A DNA stretch of 64,000 bases, taken from contig NZ_BCYO01000006.1 of NCBI RefSeq assembly GCF_001598235.1, forward strand, positions 124,001 to 188,000. The letters run 5' to 3'. A program made the position numbers and the translations under genes. The notes beneath the pieces were generated by a model. That model had not been told where the DNA came from and searched no databases. It worked only from the letters and a program-made list of their open reading frames with translations. Shown here piece by piece: positions 9,578 through 19,588 of this stretch; position 1 is the first letter of the stretch, and each line of letters opens with the position of its first letter. This DNA comes from Polaromonas jejuensis NBRC 106434. GTDB taxonomy: Bacteria > Pseudomonadota > Gammaproteobacteria > Burkholderiales > Burkholderiaceae_C.

Positions 9578-10867
9578 ATGTCAGTCTGGACCCTGGGGCT
9601 AAACCATCACACGGCACCGCTCGATTTGCGCGGTCGCTTTGCCTATGCCGTGGACCAGATTGAGCCCACCTTGCGCGGCCTGCGCGCCTCCCTGGCACGT
9701 CAGCCCGAGGCAACGCTGCTGTCCACCTGCAACCGCACCGAGATTTATTGCGCCGGCGACTTCAACGATCTGGACCACACGCTCAACTGGCTGGCGCAGA
9801 GCGGCGGCGTCTCACCGGCCCTGTTGCGCTCGCATGCCTACACCCTGCAGGACGACCAGGCCGCGCGCCACGCCTTTCGCGTCGCCAGCGGCCTCGACTC
9901 CATGGTGCTGGGCGAGCCGCAGATCCTGGGCCAGATGAAAGAGGCGGTGCGTGCCGCCGAGGATGCCGGGGCCATGGGCAGCACGCTGCACCAGCTGTTC
10001 CAGCGCTCCTTCGCCGTGGCCAAGGAAGTGCGCAGCAGCACCGAAATTGGCGTGCACAGCATCAGCATGGCGGCGGCGGCCGTGCGCCTGGCCGGCCAGC
10101 TGTTTGAAGACCTGGGCGACATCCGGGTGCTGTTTGTCGGCGCCGGCGAAATGATCGACCTGGCCGCCACCCACTTTGCCGCGAAGAACCCGAAAGCCAT
10201 GGCGATTGCCAACCGCACCCTGGAGCGCGGCGAAAAGCTGGCTGGCCGCTTCGGCGCCGAAGTCATGCGCCTGGCCGACCTGCCCGGCCGCCTGCACGAA
10301 TTCGACGCGGTGATCAGTTGCACCGCCAGCACCCTGCCCATCATTGGCCTGGGCGCCGTAGAACGCGCGTTGAAGCTGCGCAAGCACCGCCCCATGTTCA
10401 TGGTGGACCTGGCCGTGCCGCGCGACATCGAGCCCGAGGTCAAGGCACTGCCCGATATTTACCTCTACACCGTGGACGACCTGGCGCATGTGGTGAAAAT
10501 CGGCAAGGACAGCCGGCAAGCGGCCGTGGCGCAGGCCGAGGTCATCATTGATGCCGGCGTGCAAAACTTCATGCATTGGCTGGACCAGCGCGGCACCGTG
10601 CCGCTGATCCAGCAGATCAATGCCCAAGCCGACACCTGGCGCGCCGCGGAAATTGCGCGCGCCAAAAAGCTGCTGGCCAAGGGCGAGCCCATCGATGCCG
10701 TGCTGGAGGCGCTGACCCGTGGCCTGACCCAGAAAATGCTGCACGGCACACTGGCCGAGCTGCATGCCGGCGACGCCAACAGCCGTGAAGCCACGGCCCA
10801 GACGGTCTCCCGGCTGTTCTTGCGCGGTCAGCCGCCCAAATCCGACCCCGACAACAAAGAGCGTTAG
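9578..10867 (+). CDS. hemA: Glutamyl-tRNA reductase
   Basis: Reduces glutamyl-tRNA(Glu) to glutamate-1-semialdehyde with NADPH, the first committed step of C5 haem synthesis. 429 residues from [20 protein letters not shown]. The catalytic cysteine is in [10 protein letters not shown] (C51). The NADPH-binding [14 protein letters not shown] is near residue 180, followed by the dimerisation domain. The start is fixed by homology, because the preceding 16 in-frame codons are not family-like. prfA and prmC follow, a linkage also seen in enterobacteria (hemA-prfA-prmC). Confidence 0.95.
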   Translation: MSVWTLGLNHHTAPLDLRGRFAYAVDQIEPTLRGLRASLARQPEATLLSTCNRTEIYCAGDFNDLDHTLNWLAQSGGVSPALLRSHAYTLQDDQAARHAFRVASGLDSMVLGEPQILGQMKEAVRAAEDAGAMGSTLHQLFQRSFAVAKEVRSSTEIGVHSISMAAAAVRLAGQLFEDLGDIRVLFVGAGEMIDLAATHFAAKNPKAMAIANRTLERGEKLAGRFGAEVMRLADLPGRLHEFDAVISCTASTLPIIGLGAVERALKLRKHRPMFMVDLAVPRDIEPEVKALPDIYLYTVDDLAHVVKIGKDSRQAAVAQAEVIIDAGVQNFMHWLDQRGTVPLIQQINAQADTWRAAEIARAKKLLAKGEPIDAVLEALTRGLTQKMLHGTLAELHAGDANSREATAQTVSRLFLRGQPPKSDPDNKER

Positions 10868-10968
10868 CGCCGGCCTTCGCCGTAGCGGCAGTCGCTGACT
10901 GCGCCCTCCTTGTTGGTGAATTCGCCGACGCCTTCTCCCGATTTTTTGCCTTTTGGCACCGCTGTCCC

Positions 10969-12090
10969 ATGAAACCCTTTCTTCGCCAAACCCTGGACCG
11001 CCAGCTGCTTCGCCTGCATGAGCTGGACGCCCTGCTGTCCGCCAGCGACGTGGTCAGCGACCTGGAGCGTTTTCGCGCGCTGACCCGGGAACACGCCGAA
11101 GCCAGCGTGGTGGCCGAGCAATATCACCGGCTCACCAGCCGCGAGGCCGACCTGGCCAGCGCCGAGGGCATGCTGGCAGAAGCCAGGGACGACCCGGACA
11201 TGGCGGCCATGGCCGAGGAAGAAATCACCGCCGCCAAGGCCGATATTGCGCAACTGGATGAAGCCCTGCAGCTGATGCTGATCCCCAAGGACCCGGACGA
11301 CAAGCGGGCCGCCTTTATTGAAATCCGCGCCGGCACCGGCGGTGACGAATCGGCCCTGTTCGCCGGTGACCTGTTCCGCATGTACACCCGCTTTGCCGAG
11401 CGCAAGCGCTGGCAGACCGAGATCGTCAGCGAGTCGCAGAGCGAGCTGGGCGGCTACAAGGAGGTGGTGCTGCGCATAGACGGCGCCACCGACGCCATGG
11501 GCGTGGGGGTGTACGGCAAGCTGCGTTTTGAGTCCGGCGGCCACCGGGTGCAACGCGTGCCGGCCACCGAAACCCAGGGCCGCATCCACACCAGCGCCTG
11601 CACCGTGGCCGTGCTGCCTGAGCCCGACGAAGCCGTGGCCATCCAGATCAACCCGGCCGACCTGCGCATAGACACCTACCGCGCCAGCGGCGCCGGCGGC
11701 CAGCACATCAACAAGACCGACTCGGCCGTGCGCATCACCCACCTGCCGACCGGCATCGTGGCCGAATGCCAGGAGGGCCGCAGCCAGCACGGCAACAAGG
11801 CCCAGGCGCTCAAGGTGCTCACCGCCCGCATCCATGAAAAAGACCGCTCGGAGCGCGCCGCCAAGGACGCCGCCATGCGCAAAGGCCTGGTCGGCAGCGG
11901 CGACCGCAGTGACCGCATACGCACCTACAACTTCCCGCAGGGCCGGCTGACCGACCACCGCATCAACCTGACGCTGTACAAGCTGCTGAGCATCATGGAA
12001 GGCGATCTGGACGATGTGATTACCGCCCTGCAGGTGGCGCGCGGCGCCGAACAGCTGGCGGAGCTGGAGACGGCAAGCAACGGCGGCTGA
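10969..12090 (+). CDS. prfA: Peptide chain release factor 1
   Basis: Terminates translation at UAA/UAG. 373 residues. The codon-recognition tripeptide PAT is at 198-200 and the peptidyl-tRNA hydrolysis motif GGQ at 243-245, within [19 protein letters not shown]. The Gln is the substrate of PrmC, encoded 85 bases downstream. The first 10-15 residues ([20 protein letters not shown]) align with known RF1 N-termini. Confidence 0.95.
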   Translation: MKPFLRQTLDRQLLRLHELDALLSASDVVSDLERFRALTREHAEASVVAEQYHRLTSREADLASAEGMLAEARDDPDMAAMAEEEITAAKADIAQLDEALQLMLIPKDPDDKRAAFIEIRAGTGGDESALFAGDLFRMYTRFAERKRWQTEIVSESQSELGGYKEVVLRIDGATDAMGVGVYGKLRFESGGHRVQRVPATETQGRIHTSACTVAVLPEPDEAVAIQINPADLRIDTYRASGAGGQHINKTDSAVRITHLPTGIVAECQEGRSQHGNKAQALKVLTARIHEKDRSERAAKDAAMRKGLVGSGDRSDRIRTYNFPQGRLTDHRINLTLYKLLSIMEGDLDDVITALQVARGAEQLAELETASNGG

Positions 12091-12110
12091 CTCTTTCATA
12101 AGTAAAACAA

Positions 12111-12159
12111 GCCTCCAGCCCAATCAGGACAAGCGCAAACAGCTACTCTTTCTATAGCA
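12111..12159 (-). repeat. Dispersed hairpin repeat, copy 2 (prfA-prmC spacer)
   Basis: On the minus strand it reads TGCTATAGAAAGAGTAGCTG, then TTTGCGC and TTGGGCTGGAGGC. The left stem pairs GCTAT with GTAGC, including one G-T wobble. It fills most of the 85-base gap between prfA and prmC. Confidence 0.75.
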
Positions 12160-12175
12160 AACCAGAAATCACCGG

Positions 12176-13027
12176 ATGAACCAACCCACCTGCGCGCAAG
12201 CCCTGGCCGCCGCCCAGACCCTGGGGCTGGAGCGGCTGGACGCCCAGTTGCTGCTGCTGCACGCGTTGGGCCGACCCGGCCATGCCCGCGCCTGGCTGCT
12301 GGCCCACGATACCGATGCGCTGACGGAAGATATCGCCCAGCGGTTCCGGGCGCTGTGCCTGCGCCGGGCCGGCGGCGAGCCGCTGGCCTACATCGTTGGC
12401 AACAAGGAGTTTTTTGGACTGGAGCTGCAGGTGGATGCCCGGGTATTGGTGCCGCGCCCGGACACCGAAACACTGGTGCAATGGGCACTGGACCTGTTGC
12501 AAACGCCCGGCCTGCCGCCGGCGCCGCAGGTGATTGACCTGGGCACCGGCAGCGGCGCCATTGCGCTGGCCATCGCCCACAGCACCGCATCGGGTGCGGC
12601 CCCCGCCAGGGTCGTCGCCGTGGATGCCAGCCCGGACGCGCTGGCCGTGGCCCGCGCCAACGCCCAGCGGCTGGGGCTGGACCTGCACTTCGTTCAAAGC
12701 CGCTGGCTACGGGAAGTTAGCGGAAACTTTCATGTCATTGTCAGCAATCCGCCCTATATCGCCAGCGCCGATCCCCATCTGGCCGCGCTGGCGCACGAGC
12801 CGCTGGAAGCCCTGGCAGCGGGCAGCGACGGGCTGGATGACATCCGGCAAATCGTGGCTCAGGCGCCCGGACACCTGCACCCCGGCGGCTGGCTGCTGCT
12901 GGAGCACGGCTACGACCAGGCGGTCGCCGTACGCGAGCTGCTGACCCAACACGGATTCGCGCAGGTTCAAAGCCGCCAGGATCTGGCCGGGATCGAACGC
13001 TGCTCAGGCGGGCAGTGGCCGGGCTAA
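12176..13027 (+). CDS. prmC: Release factor glutamine methyltransferase
   Basis: N5-methylates the GGQ glutamine of RF1/RF2 using SAM. 283 residues. SAM-binding VIDLGTGSGAIALAIA is near residue 120, and the catalytic VSNPPYIA near residue 184 is diagnostic. The helical N-terminal substrate-binding domain begins MNQPTCAQALAAAQTLGLER. There is no strong Shine-Dalgarno, but the frame has no better start. It follows prfA and is separated from it by a dispersed repeat. Confidence 0.93.
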   Translation: MNQPTCAQALAAAQTLGLERLDAQLLLLHALGRPGHARAWLLAHDTDALTEDIAQRFRALCLRRAGGEPLAYIVGNKEFFGLELQVDARVLVPRPDTETLVQWALDLLQTPGLPPAPQVIDLGTGSGAIALAIAHSTASGAAPARVVAVDASPDALAVARANAQRLGLDLHFVQSRWLREVSGNFHVIVSNPPYIASADPHLAALAHEPLEALAAGSDGLDDIRQIVAQAPGHLHPGGWLLLEHGYDQAVAVRELLTQHGFAQVQSRQDLAGIERCSGGQWPG

Positions 13028-13205
13028 GGCCGGTCAAAGCGACCAGGCCCCCGACAACCCCTTGCCCGGCAGCGGCCATCAAACGGCGGGATAATCAAGT
13101 GCTTGAATTCTGATTTTTCAGATTCCATGTAGCAGTCAATTGAACGCGGCCCGGGCGAAGCGCCAGTTTCTTGGCGACGCGGCGCCCATTTAGAAGGATT
13201 TCACC

Positions 13206-13526
13206 ATGAGCGATACCCAGCAACGCATTGACGAGATCGTCAAATCCAGCGACGTTGTCCTGTTTATGAAGGGCACGGCCCAGTTTCCGATGTGCGGCTT
13301 TTCAGGCCGCGCCATCCAGGTGCTCAAGGCCTGCGGCGTGAACAAGCCCACGACAGTCAACGTGCTGGAGGACCCTGAAATCCGCAATGGCATCAAGGAA
13401 TACAGCAACTGGCCGACCATTCCCCAGCTGTATGTGAAGGGCGAATTCATTGGCGGCTCCGACATCATGATGGAGATGTATCAGAACGGCGAACTCCAGC
13501 AGGTGCTGGGCACGCCCGCCGCCTGA
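13206..13526 (+). CDS. grxD: Monothiol glutaredoxin, Grx4 type
   Basis: 106-residue CGFS glutaredoxin that carries or delivers Fe-S clusters, often with BolA-type partners; one such partner is at 56.8 kb. The active-site [14 protein letters not shown] is near residue 29, with [19 protein letters not shown] and [16 protein letters not shown] as glutathione-binding parts. AAGGAT lies seven bases before the ATG. A hairpin terminator follows at once. Confidence 0.95.
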   Translation: MSDTQQRIDEIVKSSDVVLFMKGTAQFPMCGFSGRAIQVLKACGVNKPTTVNVLEDPEIRNGIKEYSNWPTIPQLYVKGEFIGGSDIMMEMYQNGELQQVLGTPAA

Positions 13527-13530
13527 GACG

Positions 13531-13553
13531 GCAACGCCCACTGAGGGCGTTGG
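13531..13553 (+). terminator. Hairpin after grxD
   Basis: Stem CAACGCCC (13532-13539) with GGGCGTTG (13545-13552), loop ACTGA. It is 5 bases after the grxD stop and between two convergent genes. The following T-run is short (GCTTT), so termination may be moderate. Confidence 0.45.
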
Positions 13554-13569
13554 CTTTAGCCGGCTACGC

Positions 13570-13845
13570 TCAGTTCGCGTAGCCTTCGCAGGCGCCGGCA
13601 TTCACCCGGCCCTTGCACTCACGCTTCAGGCGTGCGCTGCGCTCCTTGGCGGTTTCCCCGGAACCGGGCATGAACTTGACCTTGCCCCCTTGGCCTGCCG
13701 CTTTGGTCTTGGCCGCCTTTTTCTTGGTCACTGTTTTTGCCGGCTGGTCCGTGGCTTCGGTCGAATGGGCCGGGATGCTGCCCACCAGGGCCACGGCCGC
13801 CACCATGAAAGCCAGTGCCGGCCGGATCAAGAAGTTTTTGGTCAC
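13570..13845 (-). CDS. Small exported basic protein of unknown function
   Basis: 91 residues. Signal peptide MTKNFLIRPALAFMVAAVAL, with cleavage likely near AHS. A lysine/alanine/threonine-rich linker (PAKTVTKKKAAKTKAAG) follows. The tail ETAKERSARLKRECKGRVNA ends in CEGYAN, with two cysteines. The tail is faintly like PsiF-type repeats, but I would not assign that family. Located between convergent grxD and yacG. The composition looks like a real gene. Confidence 0.65.
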   Translation of the reverse strand: MTKNFLIRPALAFMVAAVALVGSIPAHSTEATDQPAKTVTKKKAAKTKAAGQGGKVKFMPGSGETAKERSARLKRECKGRVNAGACEGYAN

Positions 13846-13898
13846 AGTCCTCTCCCCCCTGTTGCTGAGCAGCGATTCATACCGCTGCTTGCCGAAAT

Positions 13899-14114
13899 TT
13901 ATTGCAATTTGGAACCGCCCAGCAGCTCATCGTCGGGCGGGGTGTCTGCCGGAAGGCGGAAGCCTTCGCTGGCCCAGGCGCCGAAATCGATGTTTTTGCA
14001 GCGCTCGCTGCAAAAGGGCCGGAATAGGTTGCTGGGCGCGTAGACGCTTGGACCGCCGCAACCGGGGCACACCACCATCTTGACGGGCGAGGGATCTTTA
14101 TTCTCAGCAGACAT
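13899..14114 (-). CDS. yacG: DNA gyrase inhibitor / zinc-binding protein YacG
   Basis: 71-residue zinc protein. VVCPGCGGPSVY and FRPFCSERCKNIDFGAWA supply the four cysteines and the conserved FRPFCSxRC signature of YacG, which inhibits GyrB in E. coli. Downstream of zapD in the coaE-zapD-yacG cluster, which is conserved across proteobacteria. Confidence 0.93.
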   Translation of the reverse strand: MSAENKDPSPVKMVVCPGCGGPSVYAPSNLFRPFCSERCKNIDFGAWASEGFRLPADTPPDDELLGGSKLQ

Positions 14115-14149
14115 GGTTTCAAAAAGCTTCAGAAAATCAGGCGCTCAAC

Positions 14150-14905
14150 TCAGGAACACAGCGTCAGCTCGAAAATCGAATCATCGCTGCTGGCGTGCAG
14201 CCGGTCATCGCTTTGGTGGAGCATCAGGCGAACCGAAACCATCAGGCGGTTGCCGCTGATTTCCGGTATCAGCCCCAGCGCAGGATCAATGCGCAAACGC
14301 AGCAAATGAAAGGTACGCCCCTGAGGCAAGGTCTGCTGGTATTGCCCGGCGGGCGCCACCACTTTTTGCGGCGCACCGGAATCGCGCAAAAGCTTTAACA
14401 GCACGCGAATGGATTCCGCCAGCGGCACCAGCGGCGCCACCCAGCGCTGCAGGTCCTGCTGGCGCGCACCAGTACGCAGGTGCTGCCAGGCATAGTAGGC
14501 CGGCAGGTCAAACTCGCAGGTGCCGCCCGGAATGCCGACACGGCTGCGTATGCTCATGAGCCAGTCGTTTTCAGTCAATGACTGCCCGGCCTTGCCGGGC
14601 AAATTGTTCAGCGCCGCAAAGCACCCCTCGAGCTGCCCGGTGACGTCGTCAAGCACGGCTTCGGAAATCGCCGGGTTGCCGCGGTAGCCATTGAGGACAT
14701 GCTTTTGCTTCTCCAGGTCCTTGAGCACGTCGGTCTTCAGATCCGCCCGCGCTCCCACGTCCATGATCTCGAAAATGGTCGTGATGGCGTAATGATGATC
14801 CGTCGGACTCTCCCGCTCCACCAGTTCGCCCAGTCGGCGGAACAGGTGCTCCAGTCGCAAATAGGTGCGTATGCGTTCGTTGAAGGGATACTCGTAAAGA
14901 ATCAC
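14150..14905 (-). CDS. zapD: Cell division protein ZapD
   Basis: Bundles FtsZ filaments at the division ring. 251 residues from a GTG start reading VILYEYPFNERIRTYLRLEH, the conserved ZapD N-terminus (E. coli 247). Other marks are YRGNPAI and FDLPAYYAWQHL. An ATG further upstream in the same frame overlaps coaE and lacks family similarity. Starts 44 bases after the coaE stop and is followed by yacG. Confidence 0.9.
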   Translation of the reverse strand: MILYEYPFNERIRTYLRLEHLFRRLGELVERESPTDHHYAITTIFEIMDVGARADLKTDVLKDLEKQKHVLNGYRGNPAISEAVLDDVTGQLEGCFAALNNLPGKAGQSLTENDWLMSIRSRVGIPGGTCEFDLPAYYAWQHLRTGARQQDLQRWVAPLVPLAESIRVLLKLLRDSGAPQKVVAPAGQYQQTLPQGRTFHLLRLRIDPALGLIPEISGNRLMVSVRLMLHQSDDRLHASSDDSIFELTLCS

Positions 14906-14948
14906 AGCGCTATTTTCGTCAACTTCATGGGGGATGTTTGTTTGCGCA

Positions 14949-15560
14949 TCATAGCCCGAAGCTGACGGCCAATCGATGAACCATGCGCTCGAGCTCCTCC
15001 AGGGCCAAACCATCGTTATAAACACATATATCGGCGGCGGCCAGCCGCTGCGCACGGCTGGCCTGTCCGGCCATGACTTTCTCCACCGCCTCACGCGTCC
15101 AGCCATTGCGTGCCATGACCCGGGCTATCTGGGTGGCTTCGCTGCAATCCACCACCAGCACGCGGTCGACCTGCTGCCGCCAGCGTCCCGACTCCACCAG
15201 CAAAGGGACGTCAAAGACAATGCAGGCGCTGCCGGCTTTCTCCGCCACCCCGGATTGCCTCAGGGTTTCCTGGCTCACCAGCGGATGGATGATGGATTCC
15301 AGTTGCCGTCTGATGGCCGGATCGCTGAAGGCCAGCTGCCGCATCCGGTCGCGGTCCATGGCACCGTCTGCCGTGATGACATCATCCCCAAACTGCCTTG
15401 CCAGTTCTTTGATGGCAGCCCCGCCCGGTGCCGTGACCTGCCGGGCGATGGCATCGGCATCCACCAGGGTTGCGCCGCTGGCGACCAGCAGGCGGGCCAC
15501 CGTGCTTTTGCCGCTGCCTATGCCGCCGGTCAGGCCAATGCGTTGAACGGCCCGGCGCAT
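14949..15560 (-). CDS. coaE: Dephospho-CoA kinase
   Basis: Last step of CoA synthesis: phosphorylates the 3'-OH of the dephospho-CoA ribose. 203 residues from MRRAVQRIGLTGGIGSGKST, where the Walker A loop is GGIGSGKST. DADAIARQVT and FDVPLLVESGRW are typical. I prefer this ATG to one 14 codons upstream because it fits the family length and lies 4 bases after the pilD stop. Confidence 0.93.
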   Translation of the reverse strand: MRRAVQRIGLTGGIGSGKSTVARLLVASGATLVDADAIARQVTAPGGAAIKELARQFGDDVITADGAMDRDRMRQLAFSDPAIRRQLESIIHPLVSQETLRQSGVAEKAGSACIVFDVPLLVESGRWRQQVDRVLVVDCSEATQIARVMARNGWTREAVEKVMAGQASRAQRLAAADICVYNDGLALEELERMVHRLAVSFGL

Positions 15561-15564
15561 GGCC

Positions 15565-16416
15565 TTACAAGCCCACGAATTGCAGAATGGACCGGGGGCC
15601 AAAAATCAGGGCCGTGAACCCTGCCCCGGCCAGGAAGGGTCCGAAGGGAACATAGCCGCCCTCGCGCAATCCGCTGGAAAACTTCAGCACAATGCCGATG
15701 ACGGCGCCGATCACGGACGCCATCAGAATCATCGGAATCAGCGCCGACCAGCCAAACCAGGCGCCCAAGGCCGCAAACAGCTTGAAATCGCCGTAACCCA
15801 TACCTTCCTTGCCCGTCACCAATTTGAAAGCCCAGTACACCCCCCACAGGGAAAGGTAACCCGCAACAGCCCCCCACAGGGCCGTGTGCAAGTTGACCGC
15901 AGGGTTCCACTGCAATGCCGCCACGACCAAGCCGGCCCACAGCAGCGGCAAGGTAATGTCATCGGGCAACAAGGTGGTGTCCCAGTCAATCACAGCCAGT
16001 GCCAACAGCGCCGCCGAGAACCCGCACCACGCCAGCGCCATCGGCGACCAGCCCCAACGCCACACACAAAAGAAGAACAGCACGCCCGTCACCGCTTCCA
16101 CGATGGGATAGCGCACGCCATAAGGCGTGCCGCAAACCGAGCATTTTCCCCTCAGGAACAGGTAGCTGAGGACGGGAATGTTCTCGTACCAGCGTATGAC
16201 ATGGCCGCAGCTGGAGCAACGCGAGCGCGGCACCAGCAGGTTGAACTTCTCGGCCGGCTCCGGTGGATTTTCAGCCAGCTCGGCGCATTCCTGCGCCCAC
16301 TGCCGCTCCATCATCTTGGGCAAGCGGTAAATCACGACATTGAGGAAGCTCCCGATCAGCAAGCCCAGAACGCCGGCCAGCAGTGCATCGAGCTCTGGCG
16401 CCAAACCGGCCGCCAT
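15565..16416 (-). CDS. pilD: Prepilin peptidase / N-methyltransferase
   Basis: Inner-membrane aspartic protease that cleaves type IV prepilin leaders and N-methylates the new N-terminus. 283 residues. SFLNVVIYRLP opens the protein. The zinc-binding cytoplasmic loop has CSSCGHVI and KCSVCGTPYG. The two catalytic aspartates are in AVIDWDTTLLPDD and the GxGDxK motif MGYGDFKLFAALG. The start codon overlaps the pilC stop by one base (TGATG), indicating coupled translation. Confidence 0.94.
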   Translation of the reverse strand: MAAGLAPELDALLAGVLGLLIGSFLNVVIYRLPKMMERQWAQECAELAENPPEPAEKFNLLVPRSRCSSCGHVIRWYENIPVLSYLFLRGKCSVCGTPYGVRYPIVEAVTGVLFFFCVWRWGWSPMALAWCGFSAALLALAVIDWDTTLLPDDITLPLLWAGLVVAALQWNPAVNLHTALWGAVAGYLSLWGVYWAFKLVTGKEGMGYGDFKLFAALGAWFGWSALIPMILMASVIGAVIGIVLKFSSGLREGGYVPFGPFLAGAGFTALIFGPRSILQFVGL

Positions 16417-17633
16417 CAGACGACTTGACCCAACTTGAAGATGGGCAGGTACATGGAAACCACAATACCGCCAATCAGCGTGCCCAGAAACACGATGATG
16501 ATGGGCTCCATCAGGCTGGACAGGCCCGCCACCATTTCATCGACTTCCGCTTCATAAAAATCGGCGGCCTTGCCCAGCATATGGTCCACCGAGCCGGATT
16601 CCTCCCCAATCGCGCACATCTGCAGCACCATGCTGGGAAACAGATTGGCGTTGCCCATGGCCGTCGTCAGGCTGGTACCCGTCGAAACTTCCTGCTGGAT
16701 TTTTTGGGTAGCGTCTGCGTACAGGGAGTTACCCGATGCGCCGCCCACGGAGTCCAGCGCCTCCACCAGCGGCACACCGGCCGCAAACATGGTGGAAAGT
16801 GTGCGGGTCCAGCGGGCAATGCAGGATTTCTCAATCAGGGGGCCAAACACAGGCACCTTGAGCAAGAGCCTGTCCATGAATTTCTGCATTTTCTCGTTGC
16901 GTTTCCAGGCCTGCATGAAAAAGTACAAGCCCCCGCCGATACCGCCAAAAATCAGCCACCAGTAGGCTACAAAGAATTCGCTGACCGCGATCACAAACAG
17001 CGTGGGTGCGGGCAGATCGGCGCCAAAGGAGGAAAACACGCTTTTGAAGGCGGGAATCACAAAAATCATGATCACCGCAACCACCACAAAGGCCACGACG
17101 ACCACGGAGATGGGGTACATCAGGGCGGACTTGATTTTCGACTTGATGGCCTCGGTCTTTTCCATGTAAACCGCCAGGCGGTCCAGCAGGGATTCCAGAA
17201 TACCGGCGGCCTCGCCCGCCTCGACCAGGTTGCAATACAGCGCATTGAAATACAGCGGGTATTTGCGAAAAGCGGCGCTTAAAGAAGTCCCCGTCTCCAC
17301 GTCTGTGCGCACGTCGTTGAGCAGCTTGGTCACGCTGGCATTGGGATTGCCGCGGCCTACGATGTCAAACGACTGCAGCAGGGGCACGCCGGCCTTCATC
17401 ATGGTGGCCAACTGGCGGGTGAAAATGGCAATGTCCCTGGGTTTGATGGACTTGCCGGAGCGCATGCTGCGCTTCTTGATCTTGACCGGCAACACGCCCT
17501 GCCGGCGCAGGGATGCCTTGACCTGATTCTCGCCGGAAGCCCGAATCTCGCCGCGAACCTGTTTCCCCCCGCGGTCCTTGCCCTCCCACTCGAAAACAAA
17601 TTCCTTGACGCCCTTGGATGCTGCAATTGCCAT
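16416..17633 (-). CDS. pilC: Type IV pilus inner-membrane platform protein
   Basis: Platform protein of the pilus motor, between PilB and the prepilin pool. 405 residues, GspF fold: two repeats of a cytoplasmic helical domain (for example FTRQLATMMKAGVPLLQSFD and RWTRTLSTMFAAGVPLVEAL) and three transmembrane helices. ends at SMYLPIFKLGQVV. The N-terminus FVFEWEGKDRGGKQVRGEI is typical. 85 bases downstream of pilB. Confidence 0.94.
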   Translation of the reverse strand: MAIAASKGVKEFVFEWEGKDRGGKQVRGEIRASGENQVKASLRRQGVLPVKIKKRSMRSGKSIKPRDIAIFTRQLATMMKAGVPLLQSFDIVGRGNPNASVTKLLNDVRTDVETGTSLSAAFRKYPLYFNALYCNLVEAGEAAGILESLLDRLAVYMEKTEAIKSKIKSALMYPISVVVVAFVVVAVIMIFVIPAFKSVFSSFGADLPAPTLFVIAVSEFFVAYWWLIFGGIGGGLYFFMQAWKRNEKMQKFMDRLLLKVPVFGPLIEKSCIARWTRTLSTMFAAGVPLVEALDSVGGASGNSLYADATQKIQQEVSTGTSLTTAMGNANLFPSMVLQMCAIGEESGSVDHMLGKAADFYEAEVDEMVAGLSSLMEPIIIVFLGTLIGGIVVSMYLPIFKLGQVV

Positions 17634-17718
17634 GATGTCTTCTCGTTTTATGGATGGTCTTCAGACCATGCCCCTGTCACAGTCATGTCCCAATATCCGG
17701 ACTTTTAAGCGTGTCGGT

Positions 17719-19455
17719 TTATACATTGGTGCATCCCAAAACCTCTTCCAGCGAGGTCATGCCCAGTTTAACTTTGTGCAAACCGGACTGACGCAAGCTT
17801 CTCACCCCTTCAGCTTCTGCCTGGGCCGCGATCTCCAGCGCACTGCCATCGCGCAGGACGATTCTTTGAATCTCTTCGGAAATGGGCATGACCTGGTAAA
17901 TGCCCACGCGCCCCTTGTAGCCGTTGGTGCACATGGAGCAACCCACGGGACGGTACGGCGTCCAGGATCCGTCGACCTCCTCTTCTTGGAAGCCAGCTTC
18001 CAGCAAGGTTTCGCGGGGAATATCTGCCGGGGTCTTGCAGTTGAGACAAAGGCGCCGTGCCAGGCGCTGGGCGGTGATCAAAATCACGCTGGAAGCGATA
18101 TTGAAGGGTGCGATGCCCATATTGCGCATACGCGTCAGCGTGGTGGGCGCATCATTGGTGTGCAAGGTCGACATCACCATATGGCCGGTTTGGGCGGCCT
18201 TGATGGCGATATCGGCTGTTTCGATGTCGCGAATCTCGCCAACCATGATGATGTCGGGGTCCTGCCGCAGGAAGGCCTTGAGCGCGACGGAAAACGTCAT
18301 GCCCGCTTTTTCATTCATGCTGACCTGGTTGACGCCGGGCAAAGTAATTTCGGCCGGATCTTCCGCCGTCGCAATGTTGACGCCCGGTTTGTTCAGGATA
18401 TTGAGGCAGGTGTAAAGCGACACGGTTTTGCCGGAGCCAGTGGGACCGGTGACCAGGACCATGCCATAAGGTCGCTGAATGGCAGCGAGCAAGCGCTCTT
18501 TTTCAACCGGCTCATAGCCCAGGGCATCAATGCCCAGTTTGGCGCTGCTCGGATCCAGAATACGGATCACGATTTTTTCGCCATACATGGTCGGCAAGGT
18601 GCTGACCCGGAAATCGATGACGCGATCCGGACCCACCTTGAGCTTCATCTTGCCGTCTTGCGGCACCCGCTTCTCCGAAATGTCCAGCTTGGAAATCACC
18701 TTGATACGCGCCGCCAGTTTTTCCTTGATGGCCACCGGCGGGGACGCAATTTCACGCAGCTCACCGTCGACACGAAAACGGACGCGGTAGGTATGCTCGA
18801 AGGGTTCAAAGTGCAAATCGGACGCCCGCATGCTGAAGGCATCCAGCAGCATTTTCTGCAGGAATTTGACGACTGGTGCATCGTCAACTTCGGAAACGCC
18901 AGCATCATTTTCTTCGGCGGCCGCCGCGTCTGCCGAGGCTTCATCAAATTCGAAATCATCACCAATGATGCTTTCCATGGCCTCGGCCGCGGAGGTGGTG
19001 GAAGCCTCTACCAGTTTGGACAGCTTGTCATACTCGGCGATGACCCAGTCCACGCCCATCTGGGTGGAAAACTTGATCTTTTCCGCGGCCTCCTGATCGG
19101 AAGGATCGGCCGTCGCAACAATCAGGCGGTTGTTTCGCTTGCTCAGAACAACAATGCGGTAGGTGGCGCAAATCTTGTTATCGAGCAGCCCCTTGGGCAA
19201 ACGCTGAACATCGATAGCGGCAAGGTCCAGCAAGGGCGCAGCGAAGGCGGTGGACATGGTATGGGCCAGGTCAAACGCAGACACGGCGCCGGAGCCCGTC
19301 AGTTCCGCGATGAAGCTGGTGCGGCCGCTTTGCGCCTTGCGGAAAATGTCTTCAGCAGCCTTTTGGCCCAACTTTCCGGCCACCACCAATGCCCGGCCCA
19401 AACCAGGCAGAGCCATGGCGGACGGTTGGTTGATAGCGGTATCGACAGCGGCCAT
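17719..19455 (-). CDS. pilB: Type IV pilus extension ATPase
   Basis: Hexameric ATPase powering pilus assembly. 578 residues: an N-terminal MshEN-type domain, then Walker A GPTGSGKTVSLYTCLN, Walker B DPDIIMVGEIRD, the His box AQTGHMVMSTLHTNDA and the zinc cysteines CLNCKTP / GCSMCTNGYKGR. GGAG precedes the ATG. It is transcribed from the region of tRNA-Pro towards pilC and pilD; no pilA or pilM-Q genes are in the window. Confidence 0.95.
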   Translation of the reverse strand: MAAVDTAINQPSAMALPGLGRALVVAGKLGQKAAEDIFRKAQSGRTSFIAELTGSGAVSAFDLAHTMSTAFAAPLLDLAAIDVQRLPKGLLDNKICATYRIVVLSKRNNRLIVATADPSDQEAAEKIKFSTQMGVDWVIAEYDKLSKLVEASTTSAAEAMESIIGDDFEFDEASADAAAAEENDAGVSEVDDAPVVKFLQKMLLDAFSMRASDLHFEPFEHTYRVRFRVDGELREIASPPVAIKEKLAARIKVISKLDISEKRVPQDGKMKLKVGPDRVIDFRVSTLPTMYGEKIVIRILDPSSAKLGIDALGYEPVEKERLLAAIQRPYGMVLVTGPTGSGKTVSLYTCLNILNKPGVNIATAEDPAEITLPGVNQVSMNEKAGMTFSVALKAFLRQDPDIIMVGEIRDIETADIAIKAAQTGHMVMSTLHTNDAPTTLTRMRNMGIAPFNIASSVILITAQRLARRLCLNCKTPADIPRETLLEAGFQEEEVDGSWTPYRPVGCSMCTNGYKGRVGIYQVMPISEEIQRIVLRDGSALEIAAQAEAEGVRSLRQSGLHKVKLGMTSLEEVLGCTNV

Positions 19456-19588
19456 GGTTCTCCGGATTTAGCTCAAATGACTATCATCGCCTATAGACAT
19501 GTAGGTGTAAATCGAAACCACCCCTGGCTGCCCCCTGGCGTTGGAACTATGCGAAGAAACGCACACAAAAGCTGACTATAAGAAGAGT

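Noticed and set aside
17578..19575. A 665-codon plus-strand frame opposite pilB
   Set aside because: Pure antisense shadow; no domain recognisable, while pilB has complete motifs.
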